Below, one piece after another: positions 47,801-55,577 of a stretch of 64,000 nucleotides of DNA (the first letter of the stretch is position 1; each line of letters begins with the position of its first letter). The notes under the pieces are model-generated. The model was given only the letters and a program-made list of their open reading frames with translations, did not search any database and was not told the origin of the DNA. The translations under genes and the position numbers were made by a program. The stretch is from Adhaeribacter rhizoryzae (GTDB taxonomy: Bacteria > Bacteroidota > Bacteroidia > Cytophagales > Hymenobacteraceae), in assembly GCF_008629685.1 (NCBI RefSeq), contig NZ_VWSF01000003.1, positions 284,795-348,794 on the forward strand. The letters run 5' to 3'.

Positions 47801-48197
47801 CAGTTTCGAGTGCTAGGCGTAAGGCAGCTAATAACGCAGGTCCTATTGCTGCACGGGACCCCACTAGCGGTACCGGCAAAAGCTTTGGTACATCTGGCAA
47901 GTTATCTGGTAGTTTTACGTTAAGCTTAAATTGTGGATCAGACACAAGCCTTGCTAGGAAAGTCGCGAAAGCACTTTTACCAGCCCCATAAGGTCCAATA
48001 AGAGAAAGTGCCCGGTCAGCAGGTGTATGCTGTGCCCGAAGCACACCATTCAGAGCTTCAAGAGCAGAAGGAGTAAGAAAATAATTTTCAGGTGTAGTTG
48101 CTTGGGTAGCAAGGTCCCGCTCCAAATGAACCGACCGGCCAAAACGTGGCCGAACGGAAATTACATCAGATAGCGTTTGGGTAATTATATTAGACAT
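44820..48197 (-). CDS. Large P-loop ATPase of the BREX-type operon (second large ATPase)
   Basis: This 1125-aa protein has Walker A SLIGPYGAGKSAFATFLARL (K74) and Walker B EGLLLLVDEAGKFLEHA near 173-189. Motifs around 225-240 (LWVLIILHQNVEAY) resemble a sensor segment. The C-terminal half is helical without recognisable enzymatic motifs. It is distantly like BrxC-type ATPases, but its motifs differ from those of the 1456-aa neighbour. Two giant ATPases in one operon suggest a two-motor assembly. It is 41 bp upstream of brxP, and the DUF4007 gene starts it off 6 bp upstream. Function beyond ATP binding is inference. Confidence 0.8.
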   Translation of the reverse strand: MSNIITQTLSDVISVRPRFGRSVHLERDLATQATTPENYFLTPSALEALNGVLRAQHTPADRALSLIGPYGAGKSAFATFLARLVSDPQFKLNVKLPDNLPDVPKLLPVPLVGSRAAIGPALLAALRLALETAPGSPTLPPALLSAEMKPNPRALANAYLASGQAVAAAGVHEGLLLLVDEAGKFLEHAAGHSQAGDVFVLQELAEAASRAPEGTQLWVLIILHQNVEAYAYRLGRTQQAEWSKVAQRFRQLPLFPSDVERMDLIGRALYHDPNLHLNGTFSAQLEPVINHQSQFLPVGFANRFEQLARAAYPLHPVTLLAVPALFRRAGQSHRSIFNFLEGQENGALGQFLNEQIYDPANPAFFPLDTLFDYGRDVLLTHYTGPTARTWLEAVELVSQAINKEPALSFLAVKVLKCIALLNWLREPRLSASRTVLAAALGPGVDAVEALTELERRSLIVYSRARNSYRLWEVGDVDIDAELNAARASLSGDVLLLATSDQTLFQLPRLIARRHSFRTGTLRPVGVEVVRPADLINRTNQLSSDLTVILCLAPNQQAQDLAEKDAQRLNQPNLLVGVALETEGLREAAYYLAASRVVADTITALAGDRAGRRELALRRYEAEMLFRSEWGRLYGPALGGDSSMAEPTETPTMAATWFWNGEVKAFANAGAFSRQLSQLADSTFPNTAILRNEILNRRQLSSAGAAARSLLVKAMLSQGHQERLGFTGFPPEFAMYASMLLATGIHYRTENGVWAWRSPKQADESDPFNLVPAWKAIEDQVFNATEPLPLPSLYSHLRAAPHGLTDGVLPVLVAAFRRVREGDTSLYREGQFLAEEKEADWELLLRRPDMFALADSRVAGARLAVVERIANATGVKPQLVPVVRRLLRMQASLPEFTQQTRHLPAAALALREAFQKASAPEFLLFQSAPAALGLPSWLADAPAEQKQVEDFFTQLNQALQAWAAAYPTARDQARDYLLQACGLPGGEDSWLDLHQRVQALPARTLPPFLSPFVNRFTDVQNPSADLERVLALVANRPPNLWRDSDVTNFPSYAAPFGAALQAVWNGTTPAMAPARPSVTALERKQVKQLLVQFDQIAKPANGQRPPTHVVRAAVLEWLDSLEENQA

Positions 48198-48203
48198 AAA
48201 GGG

Positions 48204-49190
48204 TTACGCTAGATTAGGTGCAGCGACATAATGGTGGCGCAACAGGGATAAAGATTTAAGTGGTCCGTCAGAAGTTTTTATAACCTGGCGGACCAATGGA
48301 GTATCTTCAAAACGCAGGACTCCAGAGGTGAGCTCTTCGAGCTGGTCGAGGTAAGCCAGCGTGGAATCTTCATCAAGCTTGAAAACAACGCCTGGGGACC
48401 CCTCTGCATTAACAATATCGCGTACAGCTATGGTATAATTATTTAAATAATTCAATTGCCAGAATTCAATTAAAGCCCAGGCGAAAACAGAAGGTGGCAG
48501 ACTTGGCTTAGGGCCAATGGCAAAGGTCAGCTGTTGATTACCACCAAAGCCAGACCGGACCAATCCCAACTCTCGTAAAGGGCAATCGAGACCATCTTCT
48601 GCATTTTGGCCCCGGTCGGAAGGGGCTAAATAAGTTTGAATAAAAACATTCACATCACGTTCTACCGTTTCCTGAGAGGAGGTTTTAGCGCTAATGGCAC
48701 GGGCTGCAATGCTTACAGCATTAGCAAGAGAGGTGCTAGTCCACTCCCATTCTCGAAAAATATTAAATGCGAAAGCCCACGTAAAGGCAATTGAGCCGGG
48801 ACCACAGAGATTCCAATGAAGAATCCAAAGGGTAGCTGGATCTTCCAGATAGGGATCCACACCATCATCAGCGAGTAAAAAGTCACCTAGTTCAGTAGGT
48901 TGTAAATCGACCCCTCGATCTGTAAGAGAGTTTGCTAATTTGGTCACTAATAACCAATGACGAATTGCCACAACCATATTTTTGCCCACTCCTAACTTTA
49001 CAAGAGCGTCCTCATCTGCGAAAATATGTAAATTGGTTCGAAGCTCATCAATTCCTTTTTTTAACCAGGACGAACGGAGGGCAAAAGTTTGGTGACCTGT
49101 AAAGCTCGGAGCCTTCATTAGTAAGTCTCTTCCCGGAGAGGCTATTTTAGATGGTTTAATGATTGAGTTAGCTTGCGCCGGATTTTGCAT
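48204..49190 (-). CDS. DUF4007 family protein, first gene of the BREX-type operon
   Basis: This 328-aa protein carries FTGHQTFALRSSWLKKG (residues 30-46), the DUF4007 signature, then LGVGKNMVVAIRHWL and DPYLEDPATLWILHW. DUF4007 genes are known neighbours of DNA phosphorothioation and PAPS-reductase genes, but the molecular role is unclear. The region looks like a helical DNA- or protein-binding module. An ATG at residue 25 (position 49118) just before the signature could be the true start; the 24 preceding residues look unstructured. It opens the operon, with the large ATPase gene 6 bp downstream. Confidence 0.85.
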   Translation of the reverse strand: MQNPAQANSIIKPSKIASPGRDLLMKAPSFTGHQTFALRSSWLKKGIDELRTNLHIFADEDALVKLGVGKNMVVAIRHWLLVTKLANSLTDRGVDLQPTELGDFLLADDGVDPYLEDPATLWILHWNLCGPGSIAFTWAFAFNIFREWEWTSTSLANAVSIAARAISAKTSSQETVERDVNVFIQTYLAPSDRGQNAEDGLDCPLRELGLVRSGFGGNQQLTFAIGPKPSLPPSVFAWALIEFWQLNYLNNYTIAVRDIVNAEGSPGVVFKLDEDSTLAYLDQLEELTSGVLRFEDTPLVRQVIKTSDGPLKSLSLLRHHYVAAPNLA

Positions 49191-49199
49191 TGAATAATA

Positions 49200-49412
49200 T
49201 TATTTGAATAAAGAAGCACTACATTTTGCTGGAAGTTCGTAAAGAAAAACCAAAATAGCCTCCATTTCTATTTGTTTTTTTCTTATTAATTTATGGTTTA
49301 TTAGCTTTATTACATAACCAATTGTGTGGCTTGAATTTACCAATGCTTGGGATGCAAATGGCTTGAAAAAATTCGAATTATTAATTTCTAAAAACGTATA
49401 GTATTTCGACAT
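49200..49412 (-). CDS. Small hypothetical ORF upstream of the DUF4007 gene
   Basis: A 70-aa ATG-started ORF (MSKYYTFLEINNSNFFKPFA, later KLIRKKQIEMEAILVFLYEL) ends 9 bp before the start of the DUF4007 gene. Spacing and strand fit a leader peptide gene or the first gene of the operon. No family is recognised, and it may be a fortuitous ORF in a leader region. Confidence 0.35.
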   Translation of the reverse strand: MSKYYTFLEINNSNFFKPFASQALVNSSHTIGYVIKLINHKLIRKKQIEMEAILVFLYELPAKCSASLFK

Positions 49413-49699
49413 AATATGCCAGGGGACCTTATGTAAACAAGTAATCGCAAATTTTTAAAAGACACCTTCAGTGAATTGGAGCTGCTGAGGTATGTAATAT
49501 GCTTTGGACACCATCCATGATTACTACTACCAATACTAGAAAACCGGTGTAGTGGTCATTGCAGTCCAACTTGAAACATTCCACAGACAATACTAAAGGA
49601 CAACCACTCATTCTATTCCTAAAAGGCCGGTCTACCCAATATAACCTTCATAAGTTAAATTTAAATGAATAATTTAGACTTGGGAAAATATCAAAGATT
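49413..49699. other. Spacer between the BREX-type operon and the Hsp70/helicase cassette, with a umuC-like scrap
   Basis: This 287-bp stretch should hold the promoter of the BREX-type operon. At 49538-49561 on the plus strand it matches 21 of 24 bases of the umuC gene near 61928-61951 (AGAAAAC.GGTGTAGTGGT). The reading is YYYQY-stop-KTGVVVI. It looks like a degraded umuC fragment left by recombination. Confidence 0.45.
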
Positions 49700-51406
49700 T
49701 TATTCATTTTGACTATTACTTCTAGGTTCTGGAACGGTAACTAATTCCAATGTTTCACCTAGTATAGAGTCATTCTTATCTGTAGCTTTTGACATTTGCC
49801 CCTTTTTTGCAGAATTAATACTGGGCTGCTTTTCTGATTTCTTTTTATCCGTCTTTGATGCAGGTTTAACTTTTTGTTCTTTACCTAGTAAAGTCTCTTG
49901 CTGAATAGATTCACTTGCTTCAGTTACTATTATAGGGACCCCTGATTGAACATCACTTTGATTAAGCTCTCGTGCTGAACCAGCGAATGTTAAGTCTAAT
50001 TGCTCAATAGTCTTTATTTTTCCTACTCTTGATTCTTTTTTTGTTTTTGGAGAAACAGACTTACCCCGTTCCTTAAGAAGGGCCTTCTTAACCGTCCGGT
50101 CCTCCTTTAAAATTTCTAATTCAGGTGTTAAAGTCTGTTCCTGCATTCGAACATCATCTGCAGAAATGGTATGTTCCGTAAATTGTTGAGTTGTTTGCCC
50201 TATCTCGGTGGCAGTATTTATTGATATTACTTGATGTTCCATTTGCTGGGGTACACTAGCAGTTGGAGTGGCTTCATCTATTTCTTTACCTTCAGTAAGG
50301 TCTTTATTTATTAAACTTTCCTCTTTCTCATTACCATTTAGGCGCTTTGTATCGATTTCTGGAGCTTTAAAAAATGCCTTTACCGCAGGTAATTGAGGCT
50401 GTGCTTGGTAAATATCCAGGTTAAGTATATTGTAATATTCATCATAAAACGTTTTGAACTTAAAGAAAGCACCCAACAAAATTATAGCTGCTTTAAATTC
50501 TAGGGGAAAGGTGGTTTTAGCATAAGAGAAAGCTGGGGAGCCTTTAATAGCAGTAAAACTTTCAGCATTTCTTATTTCTTCTTTTAAGAATAAGAAAAGT
50601 GGCGCCAATACATAAAGTTTAAGCTCACCAAATTGAGATTTAGATTTATATCCAGCCGCCAATGGGTCATTTTCTATCTTTTCAACAATTTTTTCAAAAT
50701 TTAATTTTTGGTTTAATGAAAAAAGTTGAGTTAGCAGGTTATGTAGTTTGCTGCCCTCAAAAGCTATTTCTTTGGAATAAGCAAATAATTGCCCCGCATC
50801 AAAAAAGTAACCAATTCGTTCTTTTGGAAAATAGTCGTACCGTTCGTAAGTAAGCAAGTATGCCCAGTACTCTTCATCTTCTAGCTCGCTCGCTTTTTTG
50901 CCTTTGCTTCTTAAGTCTAAACCATGAAATATTTTTTCAGGTCCTATAAGTGCTAAAACTTGGTCTTTATCAGTGGCCTCATCAAGGTAAATTTCCCAAA
51001 GCGCTTCAATCCCCTTGAGGCATTCTTGTTTAATTATAAATTCTTCGGCTATTGCCAGACTGGACTCAAACAAAGGTTCTCCCAAAACAATCCGATCATC
51101 TATCTTTTGAGAAATAGATAACTTAGCATGTTTAGAAAGCGGATAAACAGTAGTTAATTGTTGTATTTCAAACTTAGTATTACCTGGTTTTAATTCGCCT
51201 TCCTGTTGTAAATGGAGTATTACATATTCCTCATCATACTCGAAGGGGGTAATTTGGCTGAGAAGCTTTAGAAGTTCATCCTTTTGAGATTGCTGTATTG
51301 CTCCTTCAAAAGGTATAAGTAGTGCATCTGGCACAAAGGTATATCCAAATCTGTAGAATAGGGTAAATTGTTGCCTTAATACAGGCGTTAAGAAATGATT
51401 TCTCAT
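49700..51406 (-). CDS. 568-aa protein of unknown function in the Hsp70/helicase cassette
   Basis: The first ~330 residues look like a folded domain (HFLTPVLRQQFTLFYRFGYT, EYDEEYVILHLQQEG) with no motif I recognise. From about residue 350 the sequence becomes low-complexity and rich in K, E, S, T and Q, probably disordered. There is no signal peptide, membrane segment or zinc-finger pattern. It is the last gene of the cassette, 8 bp after the helicase gene, in the same direction. A DNA- or protein-binding partner of the helicase is a reasonable guess only. Confidence 0.6.
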   Translation of the reverse strand: MRNHFLTPVLRQQFTLFYRFGYTFVPDALLIPFEGAIQQSQKDELLKLLSQITPFEYDEEYVILHLQQEGELKPGNTKFEIQQLTTVYPLSKHAKLSISQKIDDRIVLGEPLFESSLAIAEEFIIKQECLKGIEALWEIYLDEATDKDQVLALIGPEKIFHGLDLRSKGKKASELEDEEYWAYLLTYERYDYFPKERIGYFFDAGQLFAYSKEIAFEGSKLHNLLTQLFSLNQKLNFEKIVEKIENDPLAAGYKSKSQFGELKLYVLAPLFLFLKEEIRNAESFTAIKGSPAFSYAKTTFPLEFKAAIILLGAFFKFKTFYDEYYNILNLDIYQAQPQLPAVKAFFKAPEIDTKRLNGNEKEESLINKDLTEGKEIDEATPTASVPQQMEHQVISINTATEIGQTTQQFTEHTISADDVRMQEQTLTPELEILKEDRTVKKALLKERGKSVSPKTKKESRVGKIKTIEQLDLTFAGSARELNQSDVQSGVPIIVTEASESIQQETLLGKEQKVKPASKTDKKKSEKQPSINSAKKGQMSKATDKNDSILGETLELVTVPEPRSNSQNE

Positions 51407-51414
51407 AGCTAAAA

Positions 51415-52587
51415 TTAAAAGTCAAAGTCGCTAACTGTCTTTTGTGGATTTTTAGGTTTTAAAAGGTTAGCAATATTAATTTCGGTACAATCATTTTTAA
51501 ATTTGTCGAGGAAATCATGGGTGTACCCAAAATAGGTAAAGTATAAGTTCTTTCTACTGCGGGTCATTGCTACCATAAATAAGGTTTCTACCTTATTAGA
51601 CCCTATATAAAGGCTGCTATTCACGAAAGGAATAAACACATTGTCAAAATCTAATCCCTTAGAGCTATGGTAGGTCATGATAATAATATCTCTGTTTACT
51701 TCTGCGTCGGTTAAAGAGCCATTTCCATTACCAATATATTGAGCTTTTATGCCATTGCTTTTGAGATGCCTATTCATTTTTCCAAAGTCTGGTTTACCAT
51801 AATAATTGTTTACTACATTCCAGACTGGCTTATTCTCAGACGCGAGAAGTTCGTTTACAAACTTAATTATAAGCTTTGCTGTAGGAATAAGGATGGCACA
51901 CGTATCACCTATACTAGCTCCATTTTTTGCTTCTTTGTACACATACTTTATTTCTTCTTCCGTAGAAGAAGCCTCGCATATTCGAATATTCACGTCAACT
52001 TTGGTTAAGTCTCTTTTAGCACCCCAAATATTTATAGAAGGCAGAATCTTTTGCACAGCTACAATAATAGACCGGGTTAAGCGGTGTATGGTATTAAGCA
52101 TGAAAGGGCGTGCCTTAATAAGATCCCCTATACTATCGGGGTCTACTGTTGCATCACGCCATTTAGGGTCCTGGTCGTAAATGGACTGGTTGGAATCTCC
52201 AGCAACAATAACTTTCTTAGCTCTTGTTTGCATGGCATAAAGTACCCGTGATGGAAGGTCCTGTACCTCATCGCAAAACAGATAGTCATAGAAATCATGC
52301 CGCTTATCTACAAATTCATAATAAGTCATAACAGGAACTTTGTTAGAAATCCCCAGTTCTCTTAATCCTGCCTCAAACATATCTTTGAGAGAATGTGTGA
52401 AGACTATAATGGCAGCCTTGGCATTTGGCTCTTTTCTTAATATGTCCCGGAGAGAGTGGACCAGCAGAACAGATTTCCCACTTCCGGCAAATCCTTTAAT
52501 CCAAATGTTACCTACCTTCCTTGACTCTGTATTGACAAAATCCCGCTGATCGGGATCTAATTGGTCTTCTCTAATCATCCAGGCCAT
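51415..52587 (-). CDS. Minimal UvrD/Rep-like SF1 DNA helicase
   Basis: This 390-aa protein holds the SF1A helicase motifs in order: I GFAGSGKS (32-39), II CDEVQD (105-110), III AGDSNQSIY (129-137), V MTYHSSKGLDFDNVFIP (304-320) and VI VAMTRSRKNLYF (339-350). It lacks the large 1B/2B insertions of UvrD and PcrA, so it is much shorter than housekeeping helicases. It sits 8 bp from the 568-aa gene and 11 bp from the Hsp70-like gene. Small SF1 helicases in defence systems (for example GajB) often act as the nucleic-acid sensor or motor. Confidence 0.88.
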   Translation of the reverse strand: MAWMIREDQLDPDQRDFVNTESRKVGNIWIKGFAGSGKSVLLVHSLRDILRKEPNAKAAIIVFTHSLKDMFEAGLRELGISNKVPVMTYYEFVDKRHDFYDYLFCDEVQDLPSRVLYAMQTRAKKVIVAGDSNQSIYDQDPKWRDATVDPDSIGDLIKARPFMLNTIHRLTRSIIVAVQKILPSINIWGAKRDLTKVDVNIRICEASSTEEEIKYVYKEAKNGASIGDTCAILIPTAKLIIKFVNELLASENKPVWNVVNNYYGKPDFGKMNRHLKSNGIKAQYIGNGNGSLTDAEVNRDIIIMTYHSSKGLDFDNVFIPFVNSSLYIGSNKVETLFMVAMTRSRKNLYFTYFGYTHDFLDKFKNDCTEINIANLLKPKNPQKTVSDFDF

Positions 52588-52598
52588 ATTATTTTTAA

Positions 52599-55028
52599 TT
52601 AAACTTTTTTAAGTTTGTTTTCTACTGCGGTTTGGGTAAGGTTTTCTGAATTGTAGAGCGAATCACCTTTAAATCTTGGTGCAGCCTCTCTTACCTGCTG
52701 AGCAAAATCTTTCATATTCAGTTTCTCAGCAGCTGATGATAGCCAACCATAATTGTTTCGGGATAATTGATTTGTATCATATTCCTTCTTCCAGATATCA
52801 AAGGCTTTCTGTATCATCTTAACTCCTTCAGGATTTCCCTCCGTTTTATACAAAGAGCCTAGTTCATATAAGCTGTGTGGTTTCTCGGGGTCTAGTTCGA
52901 TTGATTCCTCTAATATCTCTTTAAATTTTAGTTGGTCTTTATGTTTTAGCTTATAAGCATAATTGAAAGCAACTGTAGCATCTTTATCCTTTTCAAATGC
53001 TTGCTCATAATACTCTAATGCCTTGTCATCATAACCTGCACTTGAATAAAGAACCCCTAAATAATTAAAATTAGAATTTTGGGGATATAGTTGATTTAAT
53101 AATTCAAGTGTCTCTGCGGCCCGTAAATAATTTTCTACCCTCTCATAAGCTTTAAAAAGAACCTTAAGTCCATCTTTAGTGGGTTTGCCCCCATTCATTT
53201 CAGCCTCTACGTTAGCTTGCCTCTCAGCTTTAAGCACAATACGTTCTTCAGCGGTAAGGTCCTTGTTGGCAAATGGGTTGATAGGTTCTACAATTACCAT
53301 TTGTCCGGCAGCGGATGCTCTGGCATGCAGAACTTTATCTGAATTAACCTCCAGCTCAAGCCGTACTGCGGTATTTTTCTTAAAACCTAGCGGGTCGCCA
53401 CTTACTATTTTTATATTATAAAGCAATTTGCTGGTATTTCCCAAGCACACAGGGAGCTCAATGGCTTGCTGGCCATCTGTGTGGGTTACCAGATCATCAA
53501 TTACAATCAGGTCGCAAGGTATAGTGGTACCAGCCCTTAATATTACTTTCGGGGTTTCGTCTTTTGTAATAACCAATATAGGCTCACTCGTTATAGGTTG
53601 AATAATGTTTTTGTTAAAACCATTATAAACTAAAGAGTGGATAGCAGCACCTGCAGATACATGTGTTTGCAAGTCATTTGGAATTAATAATTCTGACTCA
53701 GGAAAATAATCTTTTAAAGAAGCCTGGATATAAGGGTTTTTAGAGCTTCCTCCTATAAAAAGTACATAATCAACATCATTTTTAGGAAGGTTAGCTTTGT
53801 TAAGGGCGCTGTAAATAGGGTTGTAGACACTGATAAATTCATCCTGACCAATTCCTTTTGTGGTCGATCTTTGATTTCCGACCTTGGTGAAGACAGCCAT
53901 TGCATCGGCGAATTGTTTATATGTTAACTTAGGTTCCGTTAAGGTTAATAGTCCTTTGCTGGTGTCAATTTCTATAGAATAACCAAGAGATACGGTAGTG
54001 GTACTGACCGCAGTAGCCGGAAGTATTCTCTCAGACATTTGCAAGCCAACCGTATTACAAATCATTATTTTTAGCTGTTCTGCTGCTTTGAGCAGCTTAG
54101 GTACAAGACTTTTGTTAATTTCAGGTGTTCTGAAATCCTTTTTCGTTAAACCATTCTCTATCCAAAGCTGTGGTAATAGATATTCCAGCACTAAGTACCG
54201 GTCAATGTCGTCACCACCCAACTTCTCAAACTTTGAAATTGATAGGTTTTTAGAATAGATTCCCTGGTGGTCTTTACCAATTTCCAAAATAGAAACATCA
54301 CAAGTTCCCGCACCAAAGTCAAAAACCAAAACATTTAAATTATAATTATCGGGCAATTTCAACGCTTGGCCTGTGGCTGAAGATTGTTGCACATAGCTTA
54401 GGAATGCTGCGTTAGGCTCGTCTATCAAAGCTTGTTTGTTGACCGATATGCCATTTTGCTCAAGGGCCTGCACCAATTCTTTCCTTTGGTTCGCTTCAAA
54501 AGATGCTGGTATACTTACTGCATATTGTATATGAGTAGGCAAGTTTTTACTTGCTATATACCTGTCTATCTGAGCTTTTAGATAGGTAAAAAATACTTTC
54601 GCTGCATCTTTTGGTGTTTGGATGGTATACTTGCTACTCTTATTCAGTTCGCTGTTAAAGTATTTTGGACCTAAATCTTCACCAAGCTCCATTTTAAAGG
54701 AATACCAAACATTAACACCTTTTTTTAACACATATTTTAAGTCTGATGCTCCTTCACCTACTAAAAGCTGTTCGTTATACCACGCAACCACCGTTGGTAT
54801 TTTCTCCGAGGACATAACTGTGCCATCAACAAGCTTCTGATTAAGCCAGATTGCTTCAGTACTTAAACCTTTTTCTCCGCTGCCTAAAGTAGCTATTGTG
54901 ACAACAGTAGTGGATGTTCCAAAATCTATACCGATGAAAGTCTTATTAGATAAGTTAACACTAGGTGTTGATAGGTTGTCATATTTTAGAGCTGGAAATA
55001 GACTTTGTACTGATATATTAGTTGGCAT
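52599..55028 (-). CDS. Hsp70/DnaK-like ATPase with C-terminal TPR region
   Basis: An Hsp70-fold ATPase: phosphate-1 FIGIDFGTSTTVV (31-43), connect IDEPNAAFLSY, phosphate-2 VLVFDFGAGTCDVSI (233-247) and adenosine YVLFIGGSSKNPYIQA. A beta-sandwich-like part with a VVIDD-type linker follows. From about residue 635 to 790 it has TPR-like helical repeats (YLRAAETLELLNQLYPQNSNF, then YDDKALEYYEQAFEKDKDA) instead of the usual DnaK lid. The start is the ATG at 55028 (809 aa); a TTG at 55076 would add 16 residues. It leads the three-gene cassette. A recruiting or sensing role by the TPR is inference. Confidence 0.85.
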   Translation of the reverse strand: MPTNISVQSLFPALKYDNLSTPSVNLSNKTFIGIDFGTSTTVVTIATLGSGEKGLSTEAIWLNQKLVDGTVMSSEKIPTVVAWYNEQLLVGEGASDLKYVLKKGVNVWYSFKMELGEDLGPKYFNSELNKSSKYTIQTPKDAAKVFFTYLKAQIDRYIASKNLPTHIQYAVSIPASFEANQRKELVQALEQNGISVNKQALIDEPNAAFLSYVQQSSATGQALKLPDNYNLNVLVFDFGAGTCDVSILEIGKDHQGIYSKNLSISKFEKLGGDDIDRYLVLEYLLPQLWIENGLTKKDFRTPEINKSLVPKLLKAAEQLKIMICNTVGLQMSERILPATAVSTTTVSLGYSIEIDTSKGLLTLTEPKLTYKQFADAMAVFTKVGNQRSTTKGIGQDEFISVYNPIYSALNKANLPKNDVDYVLFIGGSSKNPYIQASLKDYFPESELLIPNDLQTHVSAGAAIHSLVYNGFNKNIIQPITSEPILVITKDETPKVILRAGTTIPCDLIVIDDLVTHTDGQQAIELPVCLGNTSKLLYNIKIVSGDPLGFKKNTAVRLELEVNSDKVLHARASAAGQMVIVEPINPFANKDLTAEERIVLKAERQANVEAEMNGGKPTKDGLKVLFKAYERVENYLRAAETLELLNQLYPQNSNFNYLGVLYSSAGYDDKALEYYEQAFEKDKDATVAFNYAYKLKHKDQLKFKEILEESIELDPEKPHSLYELGSLYKTEGNPEGVKMIQKAFDIWKKEYDTNQLSRNNYGWLSSAAEKLNMKDFAQQVREAAPRFKGDSLYNSENLTQTAVENKLKKV

Positions 55029-55577
55029 GTGATAAAAATATGGATGCTTAAGGGAAGGTTGATGCTTCAGTAGCAAATATTAATTTACTGCTGAAAAAAA
55101 CAGTTTACTCTTTTAAGATAGTTAATATAGGTATTTCGAGTTTATGGACTGAGAACCTTTAAATAGGAAATTAATCATAAAATAAACAAATTTTTTTATT
55201 ATTATTAATTAGCTATACTTAATACTTCCACTTAATTCAATAGCCTATCACCAGAGCGTTCAGGCAAAAGCTTTTCAGAAGCAGGTATATTATTATCGTA
55301 AATACATCAAATATCAATACCCTCCGGGCGAGTTGGGGCACTTACCGGATTTCCGTGGATGCAATTGAAAAAAAAGCCAGCAATAATTTACTTACTGCCT
55401 TGCCGGACCAGTTACAAGTAACGCTGTAATCTAAAGCAGATACTGGTCCCACGCAGTAATATTGTACCTGATAAAGTTAGACTTTAGGATTATCTCTATT
55501 TTATGTATAGTTTAGGTAAGCTAAGCTTATTATCAAACTAATAAGGTATCTTTAGATACACTATTAATTTCTAGCCT
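55029..55577. other. Spacer at the right end of the defence island
   Basis: About 550 bp between the Hsp70-like gene (minus) and the S9 peptidase gene (plus). It holds both promoters and the nuclease remnant at about 55259-55429. No tRNA fragment or clear direct repeat matching the left end was found. Confidence 0.4.
55259..55429 (+). pseudogene. Remnant of a DNA/RNA non-specific endonuclease (NucA family), C-terminal part
   Basis: One frame ending at TAA 55427-55429 reads IIIVNTSNINTLRASWGTY followed by RISVDAIEKKASNNLLTALP. This matches the C-terminal part of NucA/NucG-type nucleases, where VN-PN-NT, WG-YR, SVDAIE and LLS-LP occur in the same order. There is no start or upstream catalytic region, and a stop codon lies in frame near 55241. 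It is therefore a decayed fragment, lying between the Hsp70-like gene and the peptidase gene. Confidence 0.6.

Noticed and set aside
32715-49190. Classification as a Dnd (DndBCDE) or Ssp system
   Set aside because: No DndB, DndD, DndE or SspB/SspC-like gene is visible, whereas PglZ, BrxL and a BrxC-type ATPase are.
32715-49190. Classification as type 1 BREX
   Set aside because: No PglX methyltransferase, BrxA or BrxB is found; a PAPS-reductase-like gene is present instead.
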